Positions 1 through 10,115 of a stretch of 64,000 nt of DNA are shown here, in pieces. Source of the stretch: Cenococcum geophilum 1.58. Taxonomy: Eukaryota; Ascomycota; Dothideomycetes; Gloniales; Gloniaceae. Position numbers and translations under genes: made by a program. The stretch covers positions 248,001 through 312,000 of the forward strand of contig KV748231.1 of assembly GCA_001692895.1 (NCBI GenBank), read 5' to 3'. Under the pieces are notes generated by a model. It searched no databases. It was not told the DNA's origin and saw only the letters and a program-made list of their open reading frames with translations. Each line of letters opens with the position of its first letter. Position 1 is the stretch's first letter.

Positions 1-525
1 CCAATGCCACTGCTACCTCCGATTATAAGACGCAGTTGTTGCGGAGTTTGTTTGAGTATTTTGTCTGGTCTGTCATCGTAGAGATATAATCGAAGAGTTT
101 GCGTTTCAAATTTTGGATAGATAGTTCTAGGTGGTACTACAAAGTAGTTCGGTAACAATTGAGGATGTTGATATTCGTTAAGGCACACCACGAAGCTTTC
201 TTTTCACAATTTGACTGGTCGGATTTTGCTGGAGTTAAGGATGAGTGGGAAAGCCCTTACGCAGGACCTTGACTTAATAATGAGTGCGAGGCGGAATTAC
301 GGTTCGGAGATAAGAGCTTTCGCTGAGTGATGATGCAATTGCGGATCAATGATTCTGCTGTTAATGCGTTGCTAGCTGCGAGAAGTGGGTGGCCCTTGGC
401 AAAATTTAGGCCATCTCACCTGTCAGCATATAATCATTCTTCACTAAACAATAGAGCTGACATTTAAGCAAGGCAGACCCAAAAAGACATCTATGCATTT
501 TATAAAAGTGATATAAGCACCTAAT
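1..525. other. Intergenic, possible 3' end of a plus-strand gene at the left edge
   Basis: In frame 3 the first bases read as a possible protein C-terminus of 28 residues ending at a TAA at about position 87-89, with a plausible composition (NATATSDYK at the start, LFEYFVW near the end). No family is recognised and the fragment is too short to name. If real, it converges on EMC1. From about 90 to 525 no coding signal was seen; this is probably the shared 3' flank. Confidence 0.3.
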
Positions 526-3461
526 CTAAGGCATCTGCCACAGAGAATTGATTTGCTTCCTCCGAACCTACAACATGTAAGCGATTAGTAATTATATATA
601 ATAAACGGAACAATAACTTACCAGGGGCGCCACAAACAGAACACCGACACCTAATGCAGCAACAGTTGCAAGCATCTGAAGCTTGTTAAAGCCCTTCCCT
701 AGCATATCAAATGCAAAACTCGGGGCAACTCTAGTCCCGAAAATATCCAGTCCGTAAGCGAAGACTAGACTCGTACTTTCTAGCAGAGCTGGACTAGTGG
801 TGATCTTTTTAACTCCGAATAATTCCATTTTGTGATTCAAGTACCACTTCGGATCAAACTGGATGACTGGCGAGTATTTGGAAAGGCCCTCGCTGACTTC
901 CGCTGCCGTGGGGTCTCTTCCCACCGGCCTTCGGGGATCAATGATGTGACGTGGTATCCCAACAATTGAATTAGATTCCGGGAGTGTGATTAGGAGCTGG
1001 CGTGAGGTGATGCCTTGGCGAGTTTGTGTGACAGTCATGTGCGAGATCTCCTCCGGAATGTGATAAGTTTGAGAAACAACGTATGGCTTTGCTGCGTCAT
1101 CTGAGGCAGTAGAAGGTTGTATACTGGAGGAGTTTGTCGCAGCACCAAGCGGACCGCGATCATTTGGAATTGAAGATTCAAACAGTTCTGCCACTACAAG
1201 CTGATACCCTCGAGAAGGATTTTCGAAAGATGAGTCTAGGGTGATGGAATAACTGAACCAGTTCTCCGACAGCGCTGATGGGATTGTTCGAGAAATATCA
1301 ACATGGCTATGCGCAGCGGCATATAGAAGGTTTCCGGAAGCAGAATCCAAAAGATATAAGGATGCTGCCCGGGGAGTGTCGAGTATTGTGGTAACAAGAA
1401 CAAGGTTAGGATTGAGATACTTGTAGAGTACTCTTCGGTCGCCTAGGACCTTTCCAATGGAAGCTACTGGATCGTTAACTGGTCTTGCGGTAACACCAAC
1501 GATGCGCTCTCCGTTTGGAGGAACAAATTTCCAAATCGGGTCCGAAGCCTTTTGATTACGAAGGAAGCCTTTCAATTCTCCATCAACCAGCTCATAAGAA
1601 ACCAAAGTTTGCTCTTCGGGTAATCTATCTGATTCCGCTTTGACCGTTCCCGCGGCTAAAGTGTTTCCAGTGGTTGAATTGATAAGAAGTGGGGTTTCGA
1701 GCCCTTTCTGCTTCACCTCGAAATATCCCTGTGAAATGCTCAATGTAGGATTGTCGAATGTAATTCCAGGGGCGAGTTTGGCAAGGTCAATGTTCCATAC
1801 CATACGGCCAGCATTGCCGACATCGAGTCCGACCAAATGGTTATTATCCGTGGCAATAATTACGAGTTTACGGAACCCGAAAGTGTCCTGTTGGACTTCA
1901 CTAGCAGAAGCGCCTGAAGATTTTCCGACAAAATTAGCAAGAATTCGTACTGGAAGGCCCTGGAGCCACGCTGGAAAATGCTCGAGGTCTCTTATGTGCC
2001 TTCTGACCCTATGTATGTAGGCAGCGAGAACATTCTCATGGCCTTCAATGGCTAGTTCTTGTGCGAGCGTTTCTTCCTCAGGGAGCTCTGCCCACACAGC
2101 AGTTACGGCTCCTGCTAGTAATTCTGGCCGAGTCCATACGAATTCTCCGTTACGAATAAGTACCCATTGTCCATCCGACAATAGCAAGGCAGACCTGACT
2201 GCATGAGCAGAACCTGATCGAACAACGACCTCCGACACGCCGTGAAGGGGATAGAGTTCTTTGGGTGAGCCTGGTTCCTTGGTTGGCCAACGCCCAAGGA
2301 TGCCATGCGACACAGAAGATACGACAATGGTCTCATCCGATGTTATCCTCGTGAAATAGACATTAGCATCGGTCGTGCTTGTGGTAAAAGCCCCCTTGCC
2401 TGCCAAGTCGGGAAGGGTGTAAGCCTTCGATATTACGTGTGTCTTCAAATCAGCATGGAAGACTTCAGCCGAATGAGCGTTGGCTGTCTGATACTGGACA
2501 AGAAAATGCGAGAGAGAATTTATCCGGTGCGGGGCGTGCAAAACAATTTTTTGTACTTCTTCGCCAGCAGCCCTAGGAACATTGAAGGTTGATATGCTCT
2601 TGCTACCGATTATGTTTATCTTCAAGACTTTATGTGATTTGTCGGTCCATGCAAGGATTGGAGATGCAGAGTTTGCCCCGGCGAAGAGAATGGAGTCGGG
2701 GGACGCGGCCTCGCCATCTGAGTTCAGGGTATACTGGTCGAGCTTCTGACCAGTTAATGGATTGACAGAAGTAACTTTAATCTTCAAGCCTCCTAACATG
2801 GTTGAGTGAAGCGAGATGTAGTTGATGCTCGTAGCGGATATGGAGACTTGGAACGGAGAGTCTCCACTGGAGTGCCAATTAGCCCATTTTCCTTAGAGAG
2901 ATAAGTGAGGAGCCTAAGCTACCTGTTGTCCAGATAGGTCCACTTCACAGCTCCAGTCTTGCCATCTAATCTCTTAACCCCGTGAATACCACCACTGAGA
3001 AGGACGACAACGTCCTTCGTATCCCTTTCTGATTTACCATCCTCAAGCTCTAGTATCTCCAAATCTTTCGCCGTCGCGCCGGCAAAGGCAGCCTGCCACG
3101 CAAATCTTCCATCCGACGCGCTCCATGCTGTGATCTCACCGCCCACCGCGCTTACTATAGTATCCTGTCCCTCCCCAGCCCTCAGAAATCCGTCCGTGCC
3201 GTTCGGAGAGGGCGATAAGGTTTGCCGCCAGACAATAGAGCCATCCTTCGGGTTCACCGCACCAATGACTAGCTTGTCCGAGAGGGTATAGATGAGGGAG
3301 GCTTTTGAGCCTGCGTAGGGCTGCTGGAAGAAAGTAGCATCCTGTTTCGGAAAGCCTAGAAGAGGGTGGTGATAATCAATGTGGTAAGCATCGTCGGCGA
3401 AAATGGCGACGGTCCTGGCGACCAGAAATGCGGCAGAGCCCAGCACAGCATGAAGCCGCAT
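526..3461 (-). CDS. EMC1: ER membrane protein complex subunit 1 (EMC1)
   Basis: EMC1 is the large lumenal subunit of the ER membrane protein complex, which inserts tail-anchored and multipass proteins into the ER membrane. I read three exons: 3461-2923, 2866-622 and 567-526, with introns of 56 and 54 nt (GTAGCT...CAG; GTAAGT...TAG with a TACTAATC branch point). The joined frame is exact and gives 941 residues. Seen: a signal peptide at residues 1-22, PQQ/WD-like beta-propeller stretches in the N-terminal third (GAVNPKDGSIVWRQ, LDGKTGAVKWTYL), the conserved C-terminal EMC1 (DUF1620-type) region with the DPRRPVGRDPT and YGLDIFGTRVAPS segments, and one membrane helix at about 908-928 followed by a basic tail (VRRKQINSLWQ). 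Length fits the family (about 900-1000). The ATG at 3461 opens the signal peptide. No defects seen. Confidence 0.93.
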
Positions 3462-3856
3462 CGTTCACAGTGAATGGTCTAGATGAAGCAGCTCCTCAAG
3501 GTTCAGAGCTCCTACGTCCGCCGTTTCAGCGACTGTGGCAGCGGGATGTCGGAAGAGGTTCGGCCCGCTGTCTGACTCAGCCACTCGTTTTTTCTCTCGC
3601 CCTTCGCCCTGTCCGTTCAAGCAGCATGCAAAGCAGCAAGCCTCTCATCTGCCTTACGCTCACCGCAAGACGTCACCTATTCCAAAAGTTCTGATTACCA
3701 CGTTTGTCAGCTTCCTGTTGAATTCAGCCCTCCTCTTGTTTCAATGCGAGCACCCCTGATGGTTGACATTATGGATTGCGAATTGGGCCCATTGTAGCTA
3801 ATCATCGCGTGGCACTCTGGCGTGGCCAGCGGCGGAAAATGCAGTGCAAAACGTAA
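3462..3856. promoter_or_regulatory. EMC1 upstream region
   Basis: This is the upstream flank of the minus-strand EMC1 gene. Short open frames of 74-88 codons on the plus strand have no recognisable domain and I treat them as chance. No specific promoter motif is claimed. Confidence 0.4.
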
Positions 3857-4156
3857 CAGCCACTAAAACGAGTCAGCCACCTAGGCGAGCCATCCACTAA
3901 ACCCACTATTATAAATATTTATTTAAAAATTTAAAAATAAGTTTATTATTATATATATAGCTTAAATATAAGTTTTAGTTTTATAATTTCTTTTAATAAT
4001 TTTTTTCTAAACTTTTATATTTAATATTATTGCTTAAATATATTTAATTAAATTAATTTTTGTTTTATTTACAAGTAGTTATATTTTAAATTTTATTTAA
4101 AAGGCTAAAGTTATCAAATTTTGGTGTTTTGGGAGGCTGACTCGTCTGGGTGACTG
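3857..4156. mobile_element. MITE-like element with imperfect 22-bp terminal inverted repeats
   Basis: About 300 bp with a strongly AT-rich core (roughly 3905-4110) between GC-richer ends. The left end (CAGCCACTAAAACGAGTCAG, then CC) and the inverted right end (CAGTCACCCAGACGAGTCAG, then CC) match at most of 22 positions. CAG...CTG ends are typical of hAT elements. I found no matching 8-bp target duplication, so either the copy is old or the ends are set slightly wrong. It has no coding capacity. Confidence 0.5.
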
Positions 4157-4472
4157 GCCCGTGGGTGTCGGCTACTCGTGGTCTTGCCCGGCTCTGCAGG
4201 CTTTGCAGAGTCAAGCCATTCTTGATAAGGCGTCAAAGAGCGCGCCTAGGATCCCTCCAGGATCCAACGACGTGGGCATTGGAGCTTGGCTATCGTCGGT
4301 CGAGTCCCAATTGTTAGGATCGGTCTTGCATCCGGAGCTGCTAAGCCATGCTGCCGGTAGCGCCGAGAGACGGCCTCTGCTTCTTCGTTGGCGCCGCACA
4401 GGGGAAGCATTATTCCCCAAGCCGATGATGAAAGCTGCTTGTACAGGCAAAACTCTTTATTACGATAACGGG
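4157..4472. other. GC-rich spacer, no gene recognised
   Basis: Overlapping open frames exist on both strands (plus 4161-4481; minus 4450-4211), but neither shows a known domain, signal peptide or splice context. It may be transposon-derived, given the MITE-like element before it and the LTR-like segment after it. Confidence 0.3.
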
Positions 4473-4757
4473 TGTATATAACAGGTATATAATGGGTATA
4501 TAACGATATATTTTGTATTACGATCTTACATACCCTAATCAGGACTTTGTGGTGTAATTAGCGATTATCTGACTTTTGACGATATCGTTAAACCACCAAT
4601 ATCAGTATAACTAGTTGTATAGGAAGGGGTATATCTGGCCCGTAAGGAGGAAAATCTATATCCTTTAGGCTTTAGATCTACTTTTTAGTAAGTTTTTACT
4701 GCTTATTCATCCTGCACGTGACTCTTGATACAACAATACCATTGGTATTACGATACA
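4473..4757 (+). mobile_element. Possible LTR relic followed by a primer-binding-like site
   Basis: A segment of 285 bp begins TGTATATAAC and ends TTACGATACA, so the ends carry a 5-bp inverted repeat (TGTAT/ATACA) with the TG...CA rule of LTRs. Two bases after it comes TGGCGCCAAAACCCATACC, which starts with TGG as a tRNA primer-binding site would. No second LTR copy was seen in the window, and no gag or pol can be read to its right. It could be one LTR plus a decayed internal start, or chance. Confidence 0.35.
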
Positions 4758-5625
4758 TTTGGCGCCAAAACCCATACCGTACTAAGAAGTTTCGCCTGTA
4801 TCGGGCAACTAGCTAAACTGATCTAGTCCAATGTGCACCCGCGTGCGCTCTACGCATTGCAAAAACCCCCATGGCAAATCATGCCTGGCCTTGGCTTTGG
4901 CTCTAGGCCTCCTCCAGCTACTGCCAGCAATAACCTCCAGGTCCAGCGCATCGTTGCAGGCATTGTCGCCTGTGATCCCGCACTACCTAGGCCAAGCAAT
5001 TATGTCAAGGCTCAAAGCTCGATCGAGGCGTGGCCGAAGAAGCCCAAGCAGTCTTGAGAGGTATTAATTATGCAGCGGCACCCTCTCCAAAGTTGCCCCT
5101 CAGTCTCCCTCTCAAGCAGAGCCCGAAATTGTTATTGTTGCTTGAGCTATTGAAGAATCTCCTCACCTTGACCGGCTATGTAATCGATAAGCCCACGATC
5201 CTTTTTTTTCTCTCAACGCCCAAACGCATCTTGGAGGTGAGTCTGGAATCCACCCCCATTCGCAACCGCAGTTTATCCCACATTGAAGCTCTGGCGATCA
5301 CCCCCATGCAACCTGTAGAAGACCCGGCTCAACCTAAACAATATGGCTTACCAGTCCCGTAGCCTGGCTGGTGGCTTTCGCAGCGCAAACACGCATCACT
5401 GTTTTCTCCAAGCCATAATTGAAATCTAGACACACGCTTAGCAATAGCAACACCCATATTGTCCTCACCTCTCGTACCACTATACACCTCTAGTTGGCCA
5501 TTGAGAAGCGAACGGCGACTTTGATCCGCCTTGGCCACTTGTGGCGTGTCCCCGCGGCTGGTGGCAGCAATATAACGCGCGCGGCTTTCCTTACCACCTG
5601 TCCTACCAACACTTTGACCTGAGGC
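4758..5625. other. Upstream region of rsr1, possibly with retroelement remnants
   Basis: Several overlapping short frames (for example plus 4833-5057 and 5030-5362) are proline- or leucine-rich and match nothing I recognise. The part nearest 5626 must contain the rsr1 promoter and 5' leader. No motif is claimed. Confidence 0.3.
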
Positions 5626-6582
5626 ATGTCGCAAAGAGAATACCATATAGTGGTTTTGGGTTCCGGTAAGTCTTCCTAGGAACGCGCCGGGTTAGAGTCG
5701 CCAACGCTAACGGATGAACGCTCCAGGCGGAGTTGGAAAAAGCTGTCTGACTGGTATGTCTTTCTACCACTCAACCATCTCAGGCCTAAGGGTTATCTAC
5801 TGAACCTTCGAAGCACAGTTTGTTCAAAATGTGTGGATAGAAAGCTATGACCCTACGATCGAGGATTCGTATCGAAAAGCGATCGTAGTAGACGTTAGTA
5901 CCCAATACCACTTCACTGGGTGCCCCAAGTCGCGTATTGATTCCCATGCACAGGGCCGACAGGTCATCCTGGAGATTTTGGACACTGCCGGGACAGAGCA
6001 ATTTAGTGAGTCCTGTCTCTTGGGACGCGCTGTTTAGCAAGAGCTGACCCTAGTTTAGCTGCGATGAGGTATCCTGCGACCTTACCCGATCTACCACACC
6101 CCCCACTGATTTAGTTCAGAGAACTTTACATGAAAACCGGCCAAGGATTTCTCTTGGTGTTCAGCATAACGTCTATGACCTCCCTTCACGAACTTGCCGA
6201 ATTACGAGACCAGATAATACGAATAAAAGATGATATGAGGGTACCGATCGTGCTTGTGGGCAATAAATCGGACCTTGAGGAGGATAGGGCAGTGTCGCGT
6301 GCGCGGGCATTCGCAGTGTCACAAAGCTGGGGAGGATGTCCATACTATGAGACAAGCGCCAGGAGACGGGCAAATGTTGACGAAGTCTTTGTAGATCTCT
6401 GCAGGCAGATCATCGTCAGGGACATGGAATTGTCGAGGGCGAGGGACTACGATCATCGAGACAGCTACAGACACCGTCGGGATAGGGATAGGGATCGAGA
6501 CCGAGACCGAGACCGAGACCCAGGAGGGAGGCACGGTGGGCGACGGAGACGCCGTGACGTCTCACATTGTACAATTTTGTAG
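5626..6582 (+). CDS. rsr1: Rap-type Ras GTPase of the Rsr1/Bud1 family
   Basis: A membrane-bound small GTPase that sets growth sites and polarity in fungi by signalling to the Cdc42 module. Six exons: 5626-5665, 5727-5753, 5814-5893, 5954-6005, 6059-6068 and 6120-6582. All introns are 51-61 nt with GT...AG; the fifth exon is only 10 nt. The joined frame gives 223 residues. Seen: P-loop GSGGVGKS (12-19), switch [10 protein letters not shown] (34-42), DTAGTEQF (59-66) with Thr at the position of Ras Gln61, which is the Rap signature, then NKSD (118-121) and ETSA (147-150). The tail is very basic with a run of Arg-Asp pairs and Gly/Arg, ending in the CaaX box CTIL; the final Leu favours geranylgeranylation. 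The start was chosen because [12 protein letters not shown] aligns with the family N-terminus. The fourth intron is 60 nt and open in frame. Confidence 0.93.
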
Positions 6583-7872
6583 CGATGGATGTGAATCTTA
6601 CCCGGCAAGTCCTGTAAGTAGGCATTTTCGACCCTGCAGGACAGGGCGCTTCGTCCTCAATCTCAGTTCTTCCGGTCTTTTCCGGCACTATTCTTTCTCA
6701 ACCATAGAGGTATTAGAAGCGTAGCCCGCCGCCAAAATAACTTCTACTTTTTCTTGATTCATTCGTACGCTTGTTAGATTGTCACGCGTTCGACCCTGCG
6801 GCTGCATGTGGTGGCTGAGGTAGCTTTTGGCTAGATTCTCAACTCCACTCAGCCGCACGCTCATCTCCATCCAGAGCCTCTTAGGGCTTACCGGGAAAAT
6901 ACGACTCGATCGAGTAAGCCCCACTTAGTATGACCGTCAGCTCTTTATTTAATCAGCCAAGATGACCGAACTGTCAGCACAACGGAAAGTCAAATACACT
7001 TTCGGGGTTTCCCACCTCAAAGTTTAGCTTTGGAACTTGGCCTTCAAATTCTGCAAGCCTCCACTAGCATGAGTCCTTCTCGAGACAAGATGTTACTCGC
7101 ATCTTAGAATTGCCCCCCAGTGCATGACGGCAATCCGCTTTCCTTGCATCTGCGAATTACAAGGCGATGTAAGGCGCCTCGAAATAGGTACATTTTCTCA
7201 CAGCTAGAGTGATCCTGACAACAGATACGAAGTTTCCTATGAGCGAAAGGGACATGGATCCTTAGAGATTCCGGAATGCGATTCAGTATGTACGTTGTTG
7301 TACTTGGACAAGATATCTGGACTGTCGCAATCTGTATCCACCAAGATGATCTTGAAGAGTGCGGCCCGGGTCGAGATGATGTAAATCATTAGCAAGTCAG
7401 CTGTTGGGGTTCAGTTGTCTGGGGCCCGCTGATGATGAAACAACGAAAATCAATGAACCCAATGATACGGATTACTCGTACAGGCTGCAGATGTCATCGA
7501 CCAGACTCATGTGCTCTAGTTCGGTCAAGGATTCGAAGGTCTTAATCTACGAGATAAACTCCGCACTTCTGGACACCTCAATATGGTGTAGCGAAGACAA
7601 ATTTCGGGCTCCTAATTGCACAGCATTATACTCCAAATTTACCAAGAACTCCAAAAACCCTCATAGCTTCACGAGCTCTCTCAACCGCGCACTTGTGCAG
7701 CCTTTCCACAAGGAAGTCACATTTTCATCTCGAGCTCCTGCACTGAGCTATGACATTGCGAAATCGAAAGCTCTCATAAGATCTCTTTGTCTATATTCTC
7801 ATTGTATTTGACTCAAGAGGCGTAAAGAAACACCTAGGGCTCGAGTCCTCATCATCTCAATCCGCGCCGGGA
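6583..7872. other. Intergenic region, no convincing gene
   Basis: No protein family could be read here on either strand. The longest plus-strand frame (ending at 7811) begins at a TTG; its first ATG is about 7491 and the translation has no domain. A minus-strand frame of about 50 codons starting near 7393 (MIYIISTRAALFKII) looks like a possible N-terminus but is not continued by an obvious splice site. I do not call either. Confidence 0.35.
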
Positions 7873-9810
7873 ATGTTTAGCTATCTCTGTAGAGAAGCTG
7901 TTGCAAGCGGGCCTGCTTGCTACGATAATGTATTTAGAATCACAGGCCGCTGGAAGAACCAGAACAAGTTTTTCAAAATGGAACAAGGATATCTCGGTTC
8001 CCAAAAGGAGACTCTAAACCAGGCGATCATATTTGCATTCCGGTCGGTTAAAGCACTCAACTTGCTTTACAGTCCCAAGATTGAAGGGTTTATGAATATC
8101 TTGTTGGAATATTATTTTGCCGTGGGTAACGCATGGAGAAACTATAGAAATTGGAAAGGTGGTAAATTGGAGGCACGGGACTTCATGAGATTCTCTATTT
8201 TTACTGGCAAGAACTGGCCTCAGGCCTTCTACAAACGCCACCCAGAGCTCAAATCAAAAAGAGTCAAGGCGCTGGACTGGAATCGGCACGATAAGAATAT
8301 CTATGACAAGGTCACCCACTGGTTTAAGGTGATTGGAAAGGAGTTACATGATCCGGTCATTCTGCTGGAGAATGTCTACAACATGGATGAAACGGGAGTC
8401 ATGTTGAGCATACTCGGCTCCCTAAAGGTCCTTGTAGGTAAGGACGATCTGCGGGCTTACAGAGGCGCAGGCGTCAAGCGGACAGTGGTAACTGCGATCG
8501 AGTGTATTTCTGCAGACGGTAGGTCTCTCCTTCCGATGATCACCTGGCCAGCCACGACCCATCGAAGCAACTGGACCACGTATCCCACCCCCGGATGGCA
8601 TTACGCGTGCTCCGAGTCTGGGTATACCGATTCGAAGATCAGCTTGGAGTGGATCAAAACGTGTGTTCGACCCTCAAACTAGGCCACTAGCAAACCAGAA
8701 ACCACGAATCCTTATTTGTGACGGCTTTGGGACGCATGAGTCGCTCGAAGTTATGAAGTTTTGTTTTGAGAATAACATCCTCTGCCGTATTCCCTCGCAC
8801 ACCTCCCACAAGCTCCGGCCCTGCGACGTCGGAGTCTTTGGGCCACTGAAGACTGCATACCGTGAAGAGGTTGAACGACTGTATCGGGGAGGTGCAAGCA
8901 CGATCGGCAAGCAGCATTTTACGTCCCTCTATTGCCCTGCTCGGCAAAAGACGCTCACCTCCCGAAATATTAAGGCGGGCTCTTCGGGTACGATAAAACT
9001 GGCCCATTTGGCACGTGCGCAACCCACTTAAAATAATCGTCGAATTGTTCACTTTACACGTATATTTAAGGAGGAGCTAGACCAAAAGAAGGTTCAGAAG
9101 CAGTACGAGTGGTACACAAAGCGGTTTCATGAATGTAGACGATTAGACGGTCAAATGACGAGGTATTAGATCTAATATATGTGGTCTTGATTTTTGGGGT
9201 TGCGTACGTGCCAAATGGGCCAGTTTTATCGTACCCGAAGAGGGCGGGTTGGTTGAAAGCAGGCCTACGTCCATTCAACCCAGATAGGGTCGTCTACACC
9301 ATCCAGAAGCCACTAACAGAAGACATCCCTCAGAAAGGCAAGGTGAAGGCAGAACTTCGTTCCCAAAATGAAGTACTCCAAACGCCAGTGACAGCAGAGG
9401 CTCTTACCTCACTTCGTAGCCTAATCGAACAGGATACTCACATGCTCGACGAGCTAAGTAAACGGCGCTTGCAGAAGCTAGTTAATGCCGCCCAGAATTC
9501 CTTCGCCGAATGCGCCCTCCTTCTCGAAGAGAATCGACTTCTATTCGAACAGAACAACGAAAGCAATTGTCGCCGATCGACGCGGTCAACAATACTTGGA
9601 AAGGCAAAAGTTATGAGTTATGAGGATATTGTCGAAGCGCAAGCAAAGCTTGATGCTTCTGTCGCAAAAGGGAAGCCTGGTCGCAAGCGCAAAAGGGAAG
9701 CAGCAGCGGCAGTGCAGGTAAAAAGAACACGAAAAAGCGAGCTCGAGGTTGCGGAGCAGGAAATTGAGGCAGAGGATTTGAGGAATTACTGTTCTGTTTT
9801 CCAAATCTAA
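7873..9810 (+). pseudogene. Broken pogo/Fot1-type (Tc1-mariner) DDE transposase
   Basis: This is a transposase of the fungal Fot1/pogo group, which cuts and pastes its own DNA at TA sites. The frame 7873-8682 carries NWPQAFYKRHPELKSKR (CENP-B-type DNA-binding end) and the first catalytic Asp in YNMDETG. A one-base shift in the run of A near 8657-8660 moves the reading to the frame that carries the second Asp (ILICDGFGTHES) and the third (CDVGVFGPLK). That frame is then cut at 8979 by a 263-bp inverted-repeat element. After the insertion the original frame resumes exactly (AGWLKAGLRPFNPDR) and runs to 9810 with a coiled, Lys/Arg-rich tail. The N-terminal helix-turn-helix part is not clear in the first 100 codons. 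No terminal repeats of the transposon were located. Base composition is ordinary, so RIP has not acted here. Confidence 0.85.
8980..9242. mobile_element. 263-bp TIR element (MITE) inserted in the transposase
   Basis: Left end CTCTTCGGGTACGATAAAAC continues into an inverted repeat of 46 bp with 9197-9242; only one mismatch was seen. The hexamer GGCGGG stands directly on both sides (8974-8979 and 9243-9248) and is the apparent target duplication. Removing the element plus one hexamer restores the transposase frame. There is no transposase inside. The 6-bp duplication does not fit mariner (TA), hAT (8) or piggyBac (TTAA); the superfamily is unknown to me. Confidence 0.88.
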
Positions 9811-10115
9811 TACAGATCGGGTTTGATAGGGAACTTGCGCAGTCTTTCGCAGGCTGTCACTGTACGATACAGAGTTTGACTTGCTGTCGTGTTCTCCGCG
9901 CGATAGTATATGCATTATAATCAAATGCAATCTGGAGAAGTCCGCACGAACTCTACCGACGCTCGCCTTTGCTCTGGTTTTCTGGCGTCGACCGCGCTTC
10001 GCTTGTAGAACCTGTTCACTTGGCGGAACTGACGCCATACCTTGGCAGCATTAACCACTTTGAATATCTACCACCTCGACCCATTTTCTGTCAACAACAG
10101 CCGACAGCAGATATA
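9811..10115. other. Spacer between transposase tail and chromate transporter
   Basis: The first part is the transposon's 3' flank, since a diverged copy of it (GCTGTCACTGTA and neighbours) recurs near 12640 after the second transposase tail. The rest is the leader and promoter of the transporter gene. An open frame extends upstream of the chosen ATG to about 9969 but looks non-coding. Confidence 0.5.

Noticed and set aside
7404..7811. 135-codon plus-strand frame
   Set aside because: It opens with TTG, the first ATG is near 7491, and the translation shows no domain, signal or splice support.
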